The translations under genes were made by a program, and so were the position numbers. From Anaerolineae bacterium (GTDB lineage: Bacteria > Chloroflexota > Anaerolineae > Aggregatilineales > Phototrophicaceae), in NCBI GenBank assembly GCA_022825675.1, contig JAJDWK010000094.1, positions 1 through 64,000 on the forward strand: a stretch of 64,000 nucleotides of DNA. The letters run 5' to 3'. A model generated the notes under the pieces. That model made no database searches, was not told the DNA's origin, and was given only the letters and a program-made list of their open reading frames with translations. Shown here in pieces: positions 50,846 to 60,256 of the stretch. Numbering within the stretch: position 1 is the stretch's first letter; every line of letters starts with the position of its first letter.

Positions 50846-52141
50846 GTGGTCGCGGTTTTGCAAGAGGTAACCCTCACCCCACAGCTTGAAACGATACTAA
50901 AGCGGCTTATTCCACAAGCGAATACGCAAGGTTTCGTCACCTACAGCGACATTGTTGCCCTAATCCCGCACCCTGAAGAGGATGTCCAACTGCTGGACGA
51001 TGTGATGGACCAGCTGATGGAGGCGGGGGTTAAGGTGCTTCCCGCCCCTGCCGATGCTGAGCAAGAGCCTCCCGCCGAGGACAGCAAAGAGGCCGTGGCG
51101 CTGGCGGATGCGCTGGACGGCGATGCCGATGATGGCAGCGCTGATGACCGGATGGACCTCGACCGGCGCTTAAAAGACCTGGACGCGGACACCGGCTATC
51201 AAGCCGCGCTTGATACGGACGATGTGGTTGGGTTGTATTTGAAAGAAGCGGGGCGCGTCCCGCTTTTGACGGCGGCGGAAGAAGTCATGCTGGCGAAGCG
51301 CATGGAAAAAGCCGATAACGCGCGCGGACTGCTGGAAGACGCGGAAAGCGAAGGTCCGGCAGAGCTCAGCTGGAGCCAAGAGGAGTATCTGCGCGAAGTT
51401 GTTGACGATGGCGAACAGGCGCAAGAACATCTCATCCGCGCTAACGCCCGCCTTGTCATCAGCGTCGCCAAGAAATACATGGGCAGGGGCGTGCCTTTCC
51501 TCGATTTGATCCAGGAAGGCAACATCGGTCTCATCCGCGCCACCAACAAATTTGAATATCAGCGCGGGCACAAGTTCAGCACTTACGCGACTTGGTGGAT
51601 CCGCCAGGCGGTCAGCCGCGCTGTCGCCGACCAGGGGCGTACAATCCGCGTGCCCGTGCACATGGGCGATCAGCTCAACCGCATGCGCCGCGTGCAGCTG
51701 CAGCTATTGCAGGAATTTGGGCGCGAGCCGACTATTGTCGAGCTCGCGAAGGGCATGGACATTGAGCCCAGCAAGGTCGAGAACCTGATGGAGATTTCCC
51801 GCCGTCCCATCAGCCTGGAGAAGCCGATTGACGACGATGGCGATTCCACCTTCGGCGAATTTGTCGAAGACAGCAACAGCCCGGCACCGTCGGAAGAGGT
51901 GGTCAGCAGCCTGCTCAACCTGCAGCTGCAGCAAGCGCTGGACAAGCTGCCGCCGCGTGAGGCGCAGATACTGCGGCTGCGTTATGGCATAGCGGACGGG
52001 CGTGTGTATACCTTGGAGGAAGTCGGGCAGACCATCGGCGTAACGCGGGAGCGCGTCCGCCAGTTGGAGGCGCAGGCGCTCAATCGGCTGCGGCAGTCCT
52101 CCGCCCATGTCATCCTCAAAGATTATATGTACGGAATCTAA
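50846..52141 (+). CDS. rpoD: RNA polymerase sigma-70 factor, RpoD type
   Basis: The GTG at 50846 follows AAAGGG. The 431-residue factor has a region 1.1 (residues about 10-75, FVTYSDIVALIP), an acidic linker, region 1.2 (DVVGLYLKEAGRVPLL), region 2 (LVISVAKKYMGRGVPFLDLIQEGNIGLIRAT and FEYQRGHKFSTYATWWIRQA), region 3, and region 4 (LEEVGQTIGVTRERVRQLEAQALNRLR). It is a primary sigma factor; whether it is the only one in this genome is unknown. The promoters in this window fit its expected TTGACA/TATAAT specificity. Confidence 0.93.
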   Translation: MVAVLQEVTLTPQLETILKRLIPQANTQGFVTYSDIVALIPHPEEDVQLLDDVMDQLMEAGVKVLPAPADAEQEPPAEDSKEAVALADALDGDADDGSADDRMDLDRRLKDLDADTGYQAALDTDDVVGLYLKEAGRVPLLTAAEEVMLAKRMEKADNARGLLEDAESEGPAELSWSQEEYLREVVDDGEQAQEHLIRANARLVISVAKKYMGRGVPFLDLIQEGNIGLIRATNKFEYQRGHKFSTYATWWIRQAVSRAVADQGRTIRVPVHMGDQLNRMRRVQLQLLQEFGREPTIVELAKGMDIEPSKVENLMEISRRPISLEKPIDDDGDSTFGEFVEDSNSPAPSEEVVSSLLNLQLQQALDKLPPREAQILRLRYGIADGRVYTLEEVGQTIGVTRERVRQLEAQALNRLRQSSAHVILKDYMYGI

Positions 52142-52177
52142 GCCGAGGCAGCGCAGCGGCTGCTGCGTCAGAGCAGC

Positions 52178-52747
52178 ATGCAGATGCAAAACGAGGTCCT
52201 CAATACCGAAAACTTGATCTTCCGCGATGCTGTCGCTTCCGATATTCGCTTTTGCCTCGCGCTGGATGGCGCGTATCAGACCGAGCATGTCTGGCAATTG
52301 ACGGCGCAAGAACTTGATGGCGATATGCAAATTCACTGCCGCCGTCAGCGCCTGCCGCGACCAATGGAAGCGCGGCATTCCTGCGAGCGCTCGCAGCTGG
52401 TAACGGCGCTGCGGGCGGGCAATTGTTTCGTCGTGATTCAAGACCAAGACTCCCTGCAAATTTTGGGCTATCTTTCGATGAGGGTGGACAGACGGAGCCA
52501 AGTCGCCTATTTGCAGGACATCGTCATCGACCGCCCTTTCCGCCGCCGCACTTTGGGCGCGCGCCTGGCGCATGTCGCACGGGTGTGGGCGGCGGAGCAG
52601 GAATTGCGCCAGGTCATCTTCGAGATTCCCAGCACCAATTATCCCTGCATCCTTTTCGCCCAGGCGCTTGGATTTAACTTTTGCGGCTTCAACGATCACC
52701 ATTTCAGCAATCGCGAGCTTGCGGTCTTCTTCAGTTTGCCCGTTTGA
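52178..52747 (+). CDS. GNAT-family N-acetyltransferase
   Basis: A 189-residue protein. Strand beta-4 reads LQILGYLSMRVD, and the CoA region is VIDRPFRRRTLGARLAHVARVW, a slightly changed R/QxxGxG loop. It ends with ILFAQALGFNFCGFND. The substrate is unknown; the family includes small-molecule and peptide acetyltransferases. It starts 36 bases after the sigma factor gene and might share its transcript. Confidence 0.75.
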   Translation: MQMQNEVLNTENLIFRDAVASDIRFCLALDGAYQTEHVWQLTAQELDGDMQIHCRRQRLPRPMEARHSCERSQLVTALRAGNCFVVIQDQDSLQILGYLSMRVDRRSQVAYLQDIVIDRPFRRRTLGARLAHVARVWAAEQELRQVIFEIPSTNYPCILFAQALGFNFCGFNDHHFSNRELAVFFSLPV

Positions 52748-52822
52748 GCGCTGAATCCCGCCGCCAGTTTTTGCTAAACTTATGCCAGGATTGCAACTGC
52801 GCGGCGCGCCCCGAGGCATCTG

Positions 52823-54742
52823 TTGAGTTTCCTCACGACCATTCTGCTGACGGTAAACGAGACCCTGACGGCGGGCATCGCCATCCTGGCGGTGTCCCTG
52901 CTGCTCTTCAATCTGACGCGCAACCTCAACAACCGCGTCGCCAAAACCTCGGCGCTGGCGCTGGCATGCGTGACCGTCGCCTATATCGCTGATGCCTTCA
53001 TCTCGCTTGGACCCGCCTATGCCGCCCACGAAATCGCTTCGCGCGCGCAATGGCTGGGCATCGCATTCATCCCGGCGGCGATGTATCACTTGTCCGATGC
53101 CTTGCTGGCGACGACTGGCTTGCCCTCCCGGGGGCGGCGCAAACGGGTTGTCCGCCTGCTTTACAGCATCGGCGCGGCATTTTTGCTCGCCGCCGCTTTT
53201 TCTGATGCGCTCTTCCAATTTGTAGAAGCGCAAGCGTCGCTGAGCATCCAGGCGGGAGCGCCTTTCCTGCTCTATCTCCTCTATTTCGCGCTGGCGAACG
53301 CCTTCGCCTATTACAATGTGCAGCGGGCGCGCAAAAGATGCCTGACTCGCGCCAGCGCCCGCCGCATGGGTTACTTGCAAGTCGCCTTTTTGACGCCGGC
53401 TTTGGGCATCTTCCCCTATTCTGTCGCGCTTAACCCGGGCGCGGAGCTCAGCGTATTCGGTTTGCTGGTCACCAACACCGCCAACATCATCATCATCTTG
53501 ATGCTCTTCTTCCTGTCTTACCCGCTGTATTTTTTTGGCTCCGAGATGCCTGACCGCCTGGTCAAGCGGCAATTGCTGGACTTTCTGCTGCGGGGTCCGG
53601 CGACTGGGCTGCTCGCGCTGGCGGTCGTCAATTTCACCACCCAAGCCACGCGCATCCTCAGCCTGCCCGGCGAAGCGTTGACGCCGCCGGCGGTTGTCGC
53701 CGCGGTATTGCTCTGGCAATGGTTCGTCTCGCTCACCCTGCCCTATATTGAGAAATTCTTCATCTATCGCCACGAAGACGATGAGCAAATCGCCAAATTG
53801 CAAACTTTAAGCGACCGCGTCTTGACCCACAGCGATTTGACGCAGCTCATCCTGGCGACAACAGAATCGATTTGCGACCACTTGCGCATTCAGCGCGCTT
53901 TTGTGCTCAGTTTCGCTGATGCGCAGCCACAAGTTGTCAGCAGCGTCGGCAAGCCGGATTTCGCTGATGAGGACTGGCAGCGGGATAAGGAGCTCATGGC
54001 GCAATTCGCCGCCAGGGACAGCGAAGAACCGCCCGCGCCCTATCGACAATGGCGCGGCTACCGTTTGCTGCTGCTGTATAGCAGCCGCATCGGCGGCGAG
54101 CGCGCGGACGCGCAGCCCATCGGCGCATTGGGTTTGCCCGCGGCGGCGCGCTCCCTCGAAGAAGAGATGGCAGCCGGGGCGGGCAACTTGTCCGCCTTGG
54201 TCAAGCGGATAGAAACCAGCCTTGATGACATGCGCCTGCAAGCGGAAATCTACAATCTGCTGGAAGGGCTGCTGCCGCAATTCCAGATGACGCGCTCGCG
54301 GGCGGGGCAGATGGAATACCGTCAGGCGCATGCGCTGGCGGACGGCGGCGATTCCCTGCCAGACCACGCCGAGCTCTTTGAGCAAGTGCGGGCGGCGCTG
54401 CGCCATTATTGGGGTGGCGCGGGCATCACGCAGAGCAACATGATTAGCCTGCAGCAAGTGCAGCAGACCATGCAGCGCGATAAGGACAGCCCGGTGAATG
54501 CCCTGCGCAAGCTGCTGCGGGAAGCGATTGCCGCCCTCAAGCCCGAGGGCGAGCGTACTCTCAACAGCCCGGAATGGACGCTTTATAACATCTTGCAGCT
54601 GCGCTTTTTGGAAAACCGAAAAGTGCGCGAAGTGGCGCGGCGCTTGAGCATGAGCGAAGCCGACCTCTATCGCAAACAGCGCATCGCCATCCAAGCGGTT
54701 ACCGAAGAAATCTTGCAGCGGGAGCGGGAACTGCGCCAATAG
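52823..54742 (+). CDS. Membrane sensor with GAF-like region and C-terminal HTH-like end
   Basis: Starts at a TTG (52823) with no strong ribosome site. The first 310 residues hold about eight hydrophobic segments (for example ILAVSLLLFNL, FLLYLLYFALANAFAYY, IIIILMLFFLSYPLYFF), like a histidine-kinase membrane sensing module. A GAF-like region follows (about 330-470). The end (about 585-635) reads WTLYNILQLRFLENRKVREVARRLSMSEADLYRKQ, a helix-turn-helix of the sigma-4 style. I see no kinase H-box or ATP-binding domain, so this is probably a one-component membrane-bound regulator rather than a kinase. No named family is recognised. Confidence 0.7.
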   Translation: MSFLTTILLTVNETLTAGIAILAVSLLLFNLTRNLNNRVAKTSALALACVTVAYIADAFISLGPAYAAHEIASRAQWLGIAFIPAAMYHLSDALLATTGLPSRGRRKRVVRLLYSIGAAFLLAAAFSDALFQFVEAQASLSIQAGAPFLLYLLYFALANAFAYYNVQRARKRCLTRASARRMGYLQVAFLTPALGIFPYSVALNPGAELSVFGLLVTNTANIIIILMLFFLSYPLYFFGSEMPDRLVKRQLLDFLLRGPATGLLALAVVNFTTQATRILSLPGEALTPPAVVAAVLLWQWFVSLTLPYIEKFFIYRHEDDEQIAKLQTLSDRVLTHSDLTQLILATTESICDHLRIQRAFVLSFADAQPQVVSSVGKPDFADEDWQRDKELMAQFAARDSEEPPAPYRQWRGYRLLLLYSSRIGGERADAQPIGALGLPAAARSLEEEMAAGAGNLSALVKRIETSLDDMRLQAEIYNLLEGLLPQFQMTRSRAGQMEYRQAHALADGGDSLPDHAELFEQVRAALRHYWGGAGITQSNMISLQQVQQTMQRDKDSPVNALRKLLREAIAALKPEGERTLNSPEWTLYNILQLRFLENRKVREVARRLSMSEADLYRKQRIAIQAVTEEILQRERELRQ

Positions 54743-54843
54743 CCGCGCGCGCTGGCGGATTTTGCTGGCGATTTGCGCCACTGGAATTGCGGAACAGGGC
54801 TATACTTAGTTGCGATATTCGGCTTGGATGGTGACAGACCCTC

Positions 54844-57300
54844 GTGAGCGAGCACTTGACGGAATCAACAACAGCCGCCGATATGGAAAGCGCGGCTTTG
54901 CAGCCGCCGGCGTCTGATATCATCAGACCGCTGGAAGAAAACCCCCAGGAATTCAACTATTGGGCGGAGCTCAAGGAGAGCCTGCCGCCCTGGGTCAACG
55001 AGACTGTTGGTCTCTCCTTAATCGTCTTCGGCATTTTGTCTTTCATTTCGCTCTTCATAATGGCGGATACCTTGGTCGCCGTTACCTGGGCGAGCATGTT
55101 GAAGTCGCTCTTCGGTGATGGCGCGTTTTTTGTTGCCGGCGCGCTTTTTGCTTTTGGCGTTCTGCTTTGGCTGCCCAAAATTGGCTTAAGCATCCGCCTG
55201 GATTCTACGCGCCTCTTGGCAATCGAGCTGATATTTTTGTCCCTGTTGGCAATCCTGCATTTGAGCAATAGCGACAGCGAGCTGCGGGCGCTTGCCCGCG
55301 CGGGCGGGGGCGGCGGTTTGGTCGGCTGGGCGCTGAGCTACCCGGTATTGTGGGTGATGGGGCGTCCCCTGGCTTTGCTGGTCTTTGGCGCGCTGGCTGG
55401 CTTCAGCGCGGTAGCATTGCTCGGCTTGCGCCGCAGCCATGTATCCCGTCCATTTTCCGGGCTGGGCGCCAGGCTGCAAGACTACAGCGAGAAGTTCGCG
55501 CGCAAGCCCGAAGATTCCGCCGAGGATGAGGTGCAAGATTTATACAATCAGCTGGCGCTCTCGCCGGGATACCGCAACCGTATCATGCGCATACGCACTG
55601 ATGCACGCCAAGTTGATAGTGACGATGCCGAAACGCACAGCGCTGGACAAGCCCCAAGCCTGGAGCGCATCCGCTCGGCGAAGGTTAGCGCTGGCGCATC
55701 AAAATCGCGCGGCAATGGCAATTCTAAAGTAGCGGCGGACGCGCGCCCATTGCCAGCGGCAAAAGACGCTGACGCCCCGCCGGCGCTGGAGACGCAGGCG
55801 CAAGCGGTAAAGCCGCCGCAAGACAAGTGGCGGGACGCGCTGCCCGCCCTGGACCTCTTGACTGCCGAAGAGATGATCTTCCCGACTGAAGCGGAAATTG
55901 AACACAAATCCCAGCTGATACAGGATACCTTGCTGGAATTCGACCTCGAAACGACGGTCTTGGAGGTGCAGGTTGGTCCCACGGTTACGCGATTCGCCCT
56001 GCTCCCCCACAAAGAAGATGGCAGCGACCGCATCCGCATGAGCAAAATCGCCGCTTATGCCCCGGACCTGTCTTTGGCATTGGCGGCAAAAGGCCTGCGC
56101 ATGGAAACGCCGGTGCCGGGCACAAACTTCATGGGCATTGAGGTGCCAAACAAAAACCCGGCGACCGTCGCCCTGCGCAATGTCTTGGAATCCGAACGCT
56201 ATCAAGAAGAGGAGCGCCGCGCTCCCGCAGCCTTGATGATCCCGCTGGGGCGCGATGTGGCTGGGCTGCCGCTGGCGATTGACCTGGCGCAGATGCCGCA
56301 TTTGCTTATCGCCGGGACAACAGGCTCGGGCAAATCGGTCTGCATGGCGGGCATCGCCATTTCCCTGCTTATGCAATACAGCCCACAGCAACTGCGGCTG
56401 GTGATGCTCGACCCCAAAATGGTAGAGCTGACGCGCTTTAGCGGCGTCCCGCATCTTATCGGTCCCGTAGAAACGGAGCAGGAGCGCATCATCGGCGTTT
56501 TGCGCTGGTGCACGGCGGAGATGGACCGGCGCTATGCCCTGCTTGAAGAGCATGGCGCGCGGGACATTCAAAGCTACAACCAAGCCCAGCTGGAATCGCC
56601 AATGGGTGGCGCGCCCCTGCCCTTTATGGTGATATTAATCGACGAAGTCGGCGATTTGATGCTGAGCCAGCGGGAAGAGACCGAGCGCGCCCTTATCCGC
56701 CTGGCGCAGATGGCGCGCGCTGTCGGCATGCACTTGGTCATCGCGACCCAACATCCGAGCGCAACGGTCATCACGGGGCTGATTAAGGCGAATTTTCCCG
56801 CGCGCATCGCATTTGCTGTCGCCGCTGGCAGCGACTCACGCGTGATTCTTGACCGCGGCGGCGCTGAAGATTTGCTGGGGCGCGGGGATATGCTCTTCCA
56901 ATCGCCAGCAGCCGCCAGCCCCGAGCGCATTCAAGGCTGCTTTGTATCCGAAGCCGATACGCGCGCCGTTGTGCAGCACTGGCGCGGCGCGATCACAGAC
57001 GCTGCCGCCCCCTGGGAAGATGATGTGGCGCGGCGGGCATTCCTGCAGAAAACGGACCCGATGCTGGAAGAAGTGTTGGCGCTGGTCGTCGCCAGTGGCG
57101 AAGCCTCAACTTCCCTGCTGCAGCGGCGTCTGAATGTCGGCTACCCGCGCGCCGCCCGCATCATGGATCTCTTGGCGGAATTGGGAGTCGTCGGGGACGA
57201 GCTCACAGGCGGCAAGAGCCGTGAAGTCATCATCCCGCCGGGCATGGACCCGCTGCAATATATTATGGAGCGCTACCAAGCGGGCGGCGCGGCGTCCTAA
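54844..57300 (+). CDS. ftsK: FtsK/SpoIIIE-family DNA translocase
   Basis: GTG start at 54844, 818 residues. Four N-terminal membrane helices (about 55-205) are followed by a low-complexity linker (about 215-330), then the translocase with Walker A GTTGSGKS (491-498) and Walker B ILIDEVGDLM (D600, E601). The C-terminal gamma winged helix reads STSLLQRRLNVGYPRAARIMDLL, the domain that binds orientation sequences on DNA. It pumps DNA at the division septum. Related to SpoIIIE/FtsK by domain layout. Confidence 0.93.
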   Translation: MSEHLTESTTAADMESAALQPPASDIIRPLEENPQEFNYWAELKESLPPWVNETVGLSLIVFGILSFISLFIMADTLVAVTWASMLKSLFGDGAFFVAGALFAFGVLLWLPKIGLSIRLDSTRLLAIELIFLSLLAILHLSNSDSELRALARAGGGGGLVGWALSYPVLWVMGRPLALLVFGALAGFSAVALLGLRRSHVSRPFSGLGARLQDYSEKFARKPEDSAEDEVQDLYNQLALSPGYRNRIMRIRTDARQVDSDDAETHSAGQAPSLERIRSAKVSAGASKSRGNGNSKVAADARPLPAAKDADAPPALETQAQAVKPPQDKWRDALPALDLLTAEEMIFPTEAEIEHKSQLIQDTLLEFDLETTVLEVQVGPTVTRFALLPHKEDGSDRIRMSKIAAYAPDLSLALAAKGLRMETPVPGTNFMGIEVPNKNPATVALRNVLESERYQEEERRAPAALMIPLGRDVAGLPLAIDLAQMPHLLIAGTTGSGKSVCMAGIAISLLMQYSPQQLRLVMLDPKMVELTRFSGVPHLIGPVETEQERIIGVLRWCTAEMDRRYALLEEHGARDIQSYNQAQLESPMGGAPLPFMVILIDEVGDLMLSQREETERALIRLAQMARAVGMHLVIATQHPSATVITGLIKANFPARIAFAVAAGSDSRVILDRGGAEDLLGRGDMLFQSPAAASPERIQGCFVSEADTRAVVQHWRGAITDAAAPWEDDVARRAFLQKTDPMLEEVLALVVASGEASTSLLQRRLNVGYPRAARIMDLLAELGVVGDELTGGKSREVIIPPGMDPLQYIMERYQAGGAAS

Positions 57301-57308
57301 TCGCGGGC

Positions 57309-57581
57309 TTATTTGCCGGGTTTGCCCGAATCTTTAGGCTTGCCCAAATCGGCAATTTGCCGAATCAAGCCAAGCGTGGTCAAAAGCACCCCCAATAGCT
57401 GGCTGGCGGATACCGACCGCGCCGCGCCCGCTTCAGACTTTTCGCTTTCTTCCGCCGCCCGCGCATAGAGGTAGCTTGAAATCAAGCCGACCATCGCGCC
57501 CAGCCCGACGCCGATTGCGATGATGCGCGCCTTGCCAGCTTCCATAGTTTGCGTTTCCAGCTCCTTCTGTGTTTCTGTCAT
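57309..57581 (-). CDS. Small membrane protein, unknown
   Basis: A 90-residue protein with a polar N-terminus, a first hydrophobic helix with small residues (IIAIGVGLGAMVGLISSYLYA, about 20-40) and a second helix near 62-75. The start overlaps the next gene (minus strand) by four bases. The two genes face ftsK convergently and are probably one operon. I recognise no family. Confidence 0.65.
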   Translation of the reverse strand: MTETQKELETQTMEAGKARIIAIGVGLGAMVGLISSYLYARAAEESEKSEAGAARSVSASQLLGVLLTTLGLIRQIADLGKPKDSGKPGK

Positions 57582-58027
57582 GCTTCTCCCTCTTCAGCAC
57601 TATCTTCCGGCGGATCAAAGAAAGTGAGCAGCCGGCGCAGGGGTGCCAGCCACACCGCCCATTCGAGGACGCGGCTGTCAATCCCGCCGAGCCAAGCCTC
57701 AGCATTGTATTGCAGAGCTGCCGTCCAGCCTTCCAAGCGCCGCAATGGCGACCGCGCGCCCAGCCTCAACATCAGCAGCGGCAGCGCGATGCACAGCAGC
57801 ATTATCGGCAGCAGGCACAGCGCCAGCGGCAGCAGCACAAAGAGCAAAAGCGCCGAATCTGTCAGCAGCGCCACCTGCAGCGGCGACGGCATCAGCAATA
57901 GCGCCGCCACATACGCGCCGCAGAGCAGCAGCAGCGCCAAAAATGGCAGGCGCAATCCCAGCCATACGCGCCGCCGGTGGCTGCTTTCCAGCGCCTGACG
58001 CTCTTTTTCCCGCGCATCACTCGCCAT
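57578..58027 (-). CDS. Membrane protein, unknown (149 residues)
   Basis: The protein has a charged N-terminus, then three or four strongly hydrophobic helices rich in Leu (LRLPFLALLLLCGAYVAALLL, LLLFVLLPLALCLLPIMLLCIALPLLML), and a shorter amphipathic C-terminal part. There are no enzyme motifs. It leads the small two-gene operon with the gene that follows on the minus strand. Unknown function. Confidence 0.62.
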   Translation of the reverse strand: MASDAREKERQALESSHRRRVWLGLRLPFLALLLLCGAYVAALLLMPSPLQVALLTDSALLLFVLLPLALCLLPIMLLCIALPLLMLRLGARSPLRRLEGWTAALQYNAEAWLGGIDSRVLEWAVWLAPLRRLLTFFDPPEDSAEEGEA

Positions 58028-58120
58028 CAGGCGCGTTCCGCACCTTCTCTCTTGCTTTGCAATTGACTACAATAGTCTAGCTTAGTCGACCTTGAGATTC
58101 CAGATGGGGGCTGGGAACAG

Positions 58121-58795
58121 ATGAGCCACATTTCCCCAGTTGCCCAGCGCTTGCGCATCACCTTTGGCAAGTCGGGACCGCTGATTTATACAAGCAACCT
58201 CGATATTGCCAAAATCTGGGAACGGGTGCTGCGGCGCGCCGACCTGCCGATATTGTATACGCAGGGTTTTAACACGCGGCCTCGCATTTCGCTGGCGATG
58301 CCGCTGCCCCTGGGCATATCAAGCGAATGCGAAATCCTTGAAATCGCGCTGAAGACGCAAATCGATTTCTGCGCGGACAGCCTCGGCATGCGCTTGCAGG
58401 CGGTCGCGCCCCAGGGTTTGACCGTTCAAGACATCAAAGAAGTTGGCTTGCGCGCGGACAGGCTGCATTCGCGTATCGACAGCGCGGAATACCGCATCGA
58501 ATTTCCCGATGGCATCAATAGAGACACCCTGCAATGTAAGCTGGAGACGCTGCTCGCCCGGGATGCCATCATCATCGAGCGCCGCAGGAAACGCAAACGC
58601 AGCGTCATGGATGCGCGCCCCTTGATTCTTGCGCTCAAGATTGCTGCTGATGTTGCCGGCGGCGACTGTCTGATAGCGCACTTGTCGGTGGGCGACCGCG
58701 GCAATATGCGCCCCGATCAGCTGCTGGAGCTGCTGGGGCTGTCGCAGCGCTATCACAAAGTGCATCGCTTCAAACTGCACATTATGCCCGGCTAG
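58121..58795 (+). CDS. TIGR03936-family radical-SAM-linked protein (DUF2344)
   Basis: A 224-residue protein. It begins RLRITFGKSGPLIYTSNLDIAKIWERVLRRADLPILYTQGFN and includes RPRISLAMPLPLGISSECEI, the marks of the family that in many bacteria is encoded next to or fused with the TIGR03960 radical SAM protein. Here its partner lies 2.6 kb away at 61387, with psuG, a DinB gene and a propeller gene between. The pair is usually found near RNase G/ribosomal protein genes; its role is not established. Confidence 0.85.
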   Translation: MSHISPVAQRLRITFGKSGPLIYTSNLDIAKIWERVLRRADLPILYTQGFNTRPRISLAMPLPLGISSECEILEIALKTQIDFCADSLGMRLQAVAPQGLTVQDIKEVGLRADRLHSRIDSAEYRIEFPDGINRDTLQCKLETLLARDAIIIERRRKRKRSVMDARPLILALKIAADVAGGDCLIAHLSVGDRGNMRPDQLLELLGLSQRYHKVHRFKLHIMPG

Positions 58796-58830
58796 GCGGG
58801 TTTCCGCCGCCAGCGAGAAGGGGAAACAGA

Positions 58831-59742
58831 ATGCAGCTTCCACTAAGCATTAGCGCTGAGATAGCGGCGGGGCTGGCGGCGAAGCAGCCGGTAGTCGCCC
58901 TCGAATCCACGCTGATAACGCATGGCTTGCCCTTCCCGCTCAACCTGGAGACGGCGCTGGCGATGGAAAGCGCGGCGCGCGCTGCCGGTGCCATCCCGGC
59001 GACCATCGCGCTGCTTGGCGGCGATGTTACTGTGGGGCTATCGGCGGCGCAGCTTGAGCGGCTGGCACAAGCGCCGGCTGGCAGCGTGCGCAAATGCAGC
59101 CGGCGTGATTTGCCGATTTGCATCGCCCGGCGGCAGGATGGCGCGACGACTGTTGCCGCTACCATGATAATCGCCGAGCAGGCGGGCATCAAAATCTTCG
59201 CCACTGGCGGCATCGGCGGCGTACACCGGGGGCAGCCGCAGGATGTCTCCGCTGATTTGACCGAGCTCGGGCAGACGCCAGTCGCGGTTGTCTGCTCGGG
59301 CGCCAAAGCCATCCTCGACCTGCCGCTGACATTGGAAGTGCTGGAGACCAATGGCGTGCCCGTGCTCGGCTATCAGACGGATTCGCTGCCCGCTTTTTAT
59401 TCCGCCACGAGCGATTTGCCTATAGATGAGCGCGTTGACAGCCCGGCGGAAGCGGCGGCGATACTCAAAACGGCGGCGGCGATTGGCGCGCGCCAGGGCA
59501 CGCTCATCGCCGTGCCCGTGCCGGCGGCGCATGAGCTGCCAGCCGCCCGCGTCGACGGGGCAATCGCAAAAGCCACCCGTGAGGCGGAAGCCGCTGGCAT
59601 CGCCGGCAAAGACATCACGCCTTTTGTTTTGGCGCGCGTCAGCGCATTGACCGGCGGCGCGTCGATGGCGGCGAATATCGAGCTGCTCATCAACAACGCG
59701 CGGGTGGCGGGCGAAATCGCGCTCGCCCTCAGCCAGCTATGA
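58831..59742 (+). CDS. psuG: Pseudouridine-5'-phosphate glycosidase
   Basis: A 303-residue PsuG with the family wording ALESTLITHGLPFPLNLETAL, IFATGGIGGVHRG, DLTELGQTPVAVVCSGAKAILD and the end GASMAANIELLINNARVAG. It cleaves pseudouridine 5'-phosphate to uracil and ribose 5-phosphate, with a catalytic Lys in a beta-alpha-beta fold. A PsuK kinase is not adjacent. It converges with the DinB gene with a one-base gap. Confidence 0.95.
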   Translation: MQLPLSISAEIAAGLAAKQPVVALESTLITHGLPFPLNLETALAMESAARAAGAIPATIALLGGDVTVGLSAAQLERLAQAPAGSVRKCSRRDLPICIARRQDGATTVAATMIIAEQAGIKIFATGGIGGVHRGQPQDVSADLTELGQTPVAVVCSGAKAILDLPLTLEVLETNGVPVLGYQTDSLPAFYSATSDLPIDERVDSPAEAAAILKTAAAIGARQGTLIAVPVPAAHELPAARVDGAIAKATREAEAAGIAGKDITPFVLARVSALTGGASMAANIELLINNARVAGEIALALSQL

Positions 59743-59743
59743 T

Positions 59744-60256
59744 TTAGTTGGCGTCCCGCGCCCACCAATAGAGCATGGCATCTTGCTCGAAGGTAGGCGC
59801 GCTCAAGTTGTGCAGCCGCGCCAGAATCTGCGCCCGATGGTCGGTCCCGTGGTTGACCATGTGCAGCAGGATTTGACGCCGCGTACAAGTCTTCGGCTCG
59901 GGATAGCGATGCGGCAGATGCACCCTCACAACCTCGTCAAGCGCCTCAGCCGTCAGCCCGTTGATGTAGTCCAGGACTTCTCCCGCGGCGGCATCCCAGC
60001 GCGCCTTCAGCGATGCGCGGTCGGCGATGTCTTCTTCGGCGAAATCCGCTGGCAGCGCCGCCCCCTGCATCCGCGCCAGCCAGAGGCGGTCCACCAAAAG
60101 GCAATGCGCGAGCTGATTGCGCAGCGAGCCTAAAGAATAATCGCATTCCTCCAGGAACTGCGCTTCGCTGAGCGCCGTAAGACAGCCCCACACTTGCTCA
60201 AACATGCCGTAGTGATAGGCAAACAGTTGCTTGATTGTCGCGCATTGCATCGTCAT
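59744..60256 (-). CDS. DinB-family four-helix protein
   Basis: Start at the ATG at 60256 (a second ATG two codons on is possible). The 170-residue protein has His residues in LAHCLLVDRLWLARM and HMVNHGTDHRAQILARL, placed as in the DinB three-His metal site of a four-helix bundle. DinB-like proteins are often metal-binding and linked to stress or thiol chemistry (for example bacillithiol transferases), but the substrate is not inferable. Its ATG overlaps the stop of the propeller-like gene upstream. Confidence 0.85.
   Translation of the reverse strand: MTMQCATIKQLFAYHYGMFEQVWGCLTALSEAQFLEECDYSLGSLRNQLAHCLLVDRLWLARMQGAALPADFAEEDIADRASLKARWDAAAGEVLDYINGLTAEALDEVVRVHLPHRYPEPKTCTRRQILLHMVNHGTDHRAQILARLHNLSAPTFEQDAMLYWWARDAN

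Noticed and set aside
51704..53803. A 699-codon open frame on the minus strand across rpoD, the GNAT and the sensor gene
   Set aside because: It runs antisense to three well-supported genes and its translation is low-complexity, Arg/Gln-rich. It is a GC-driven shadow.
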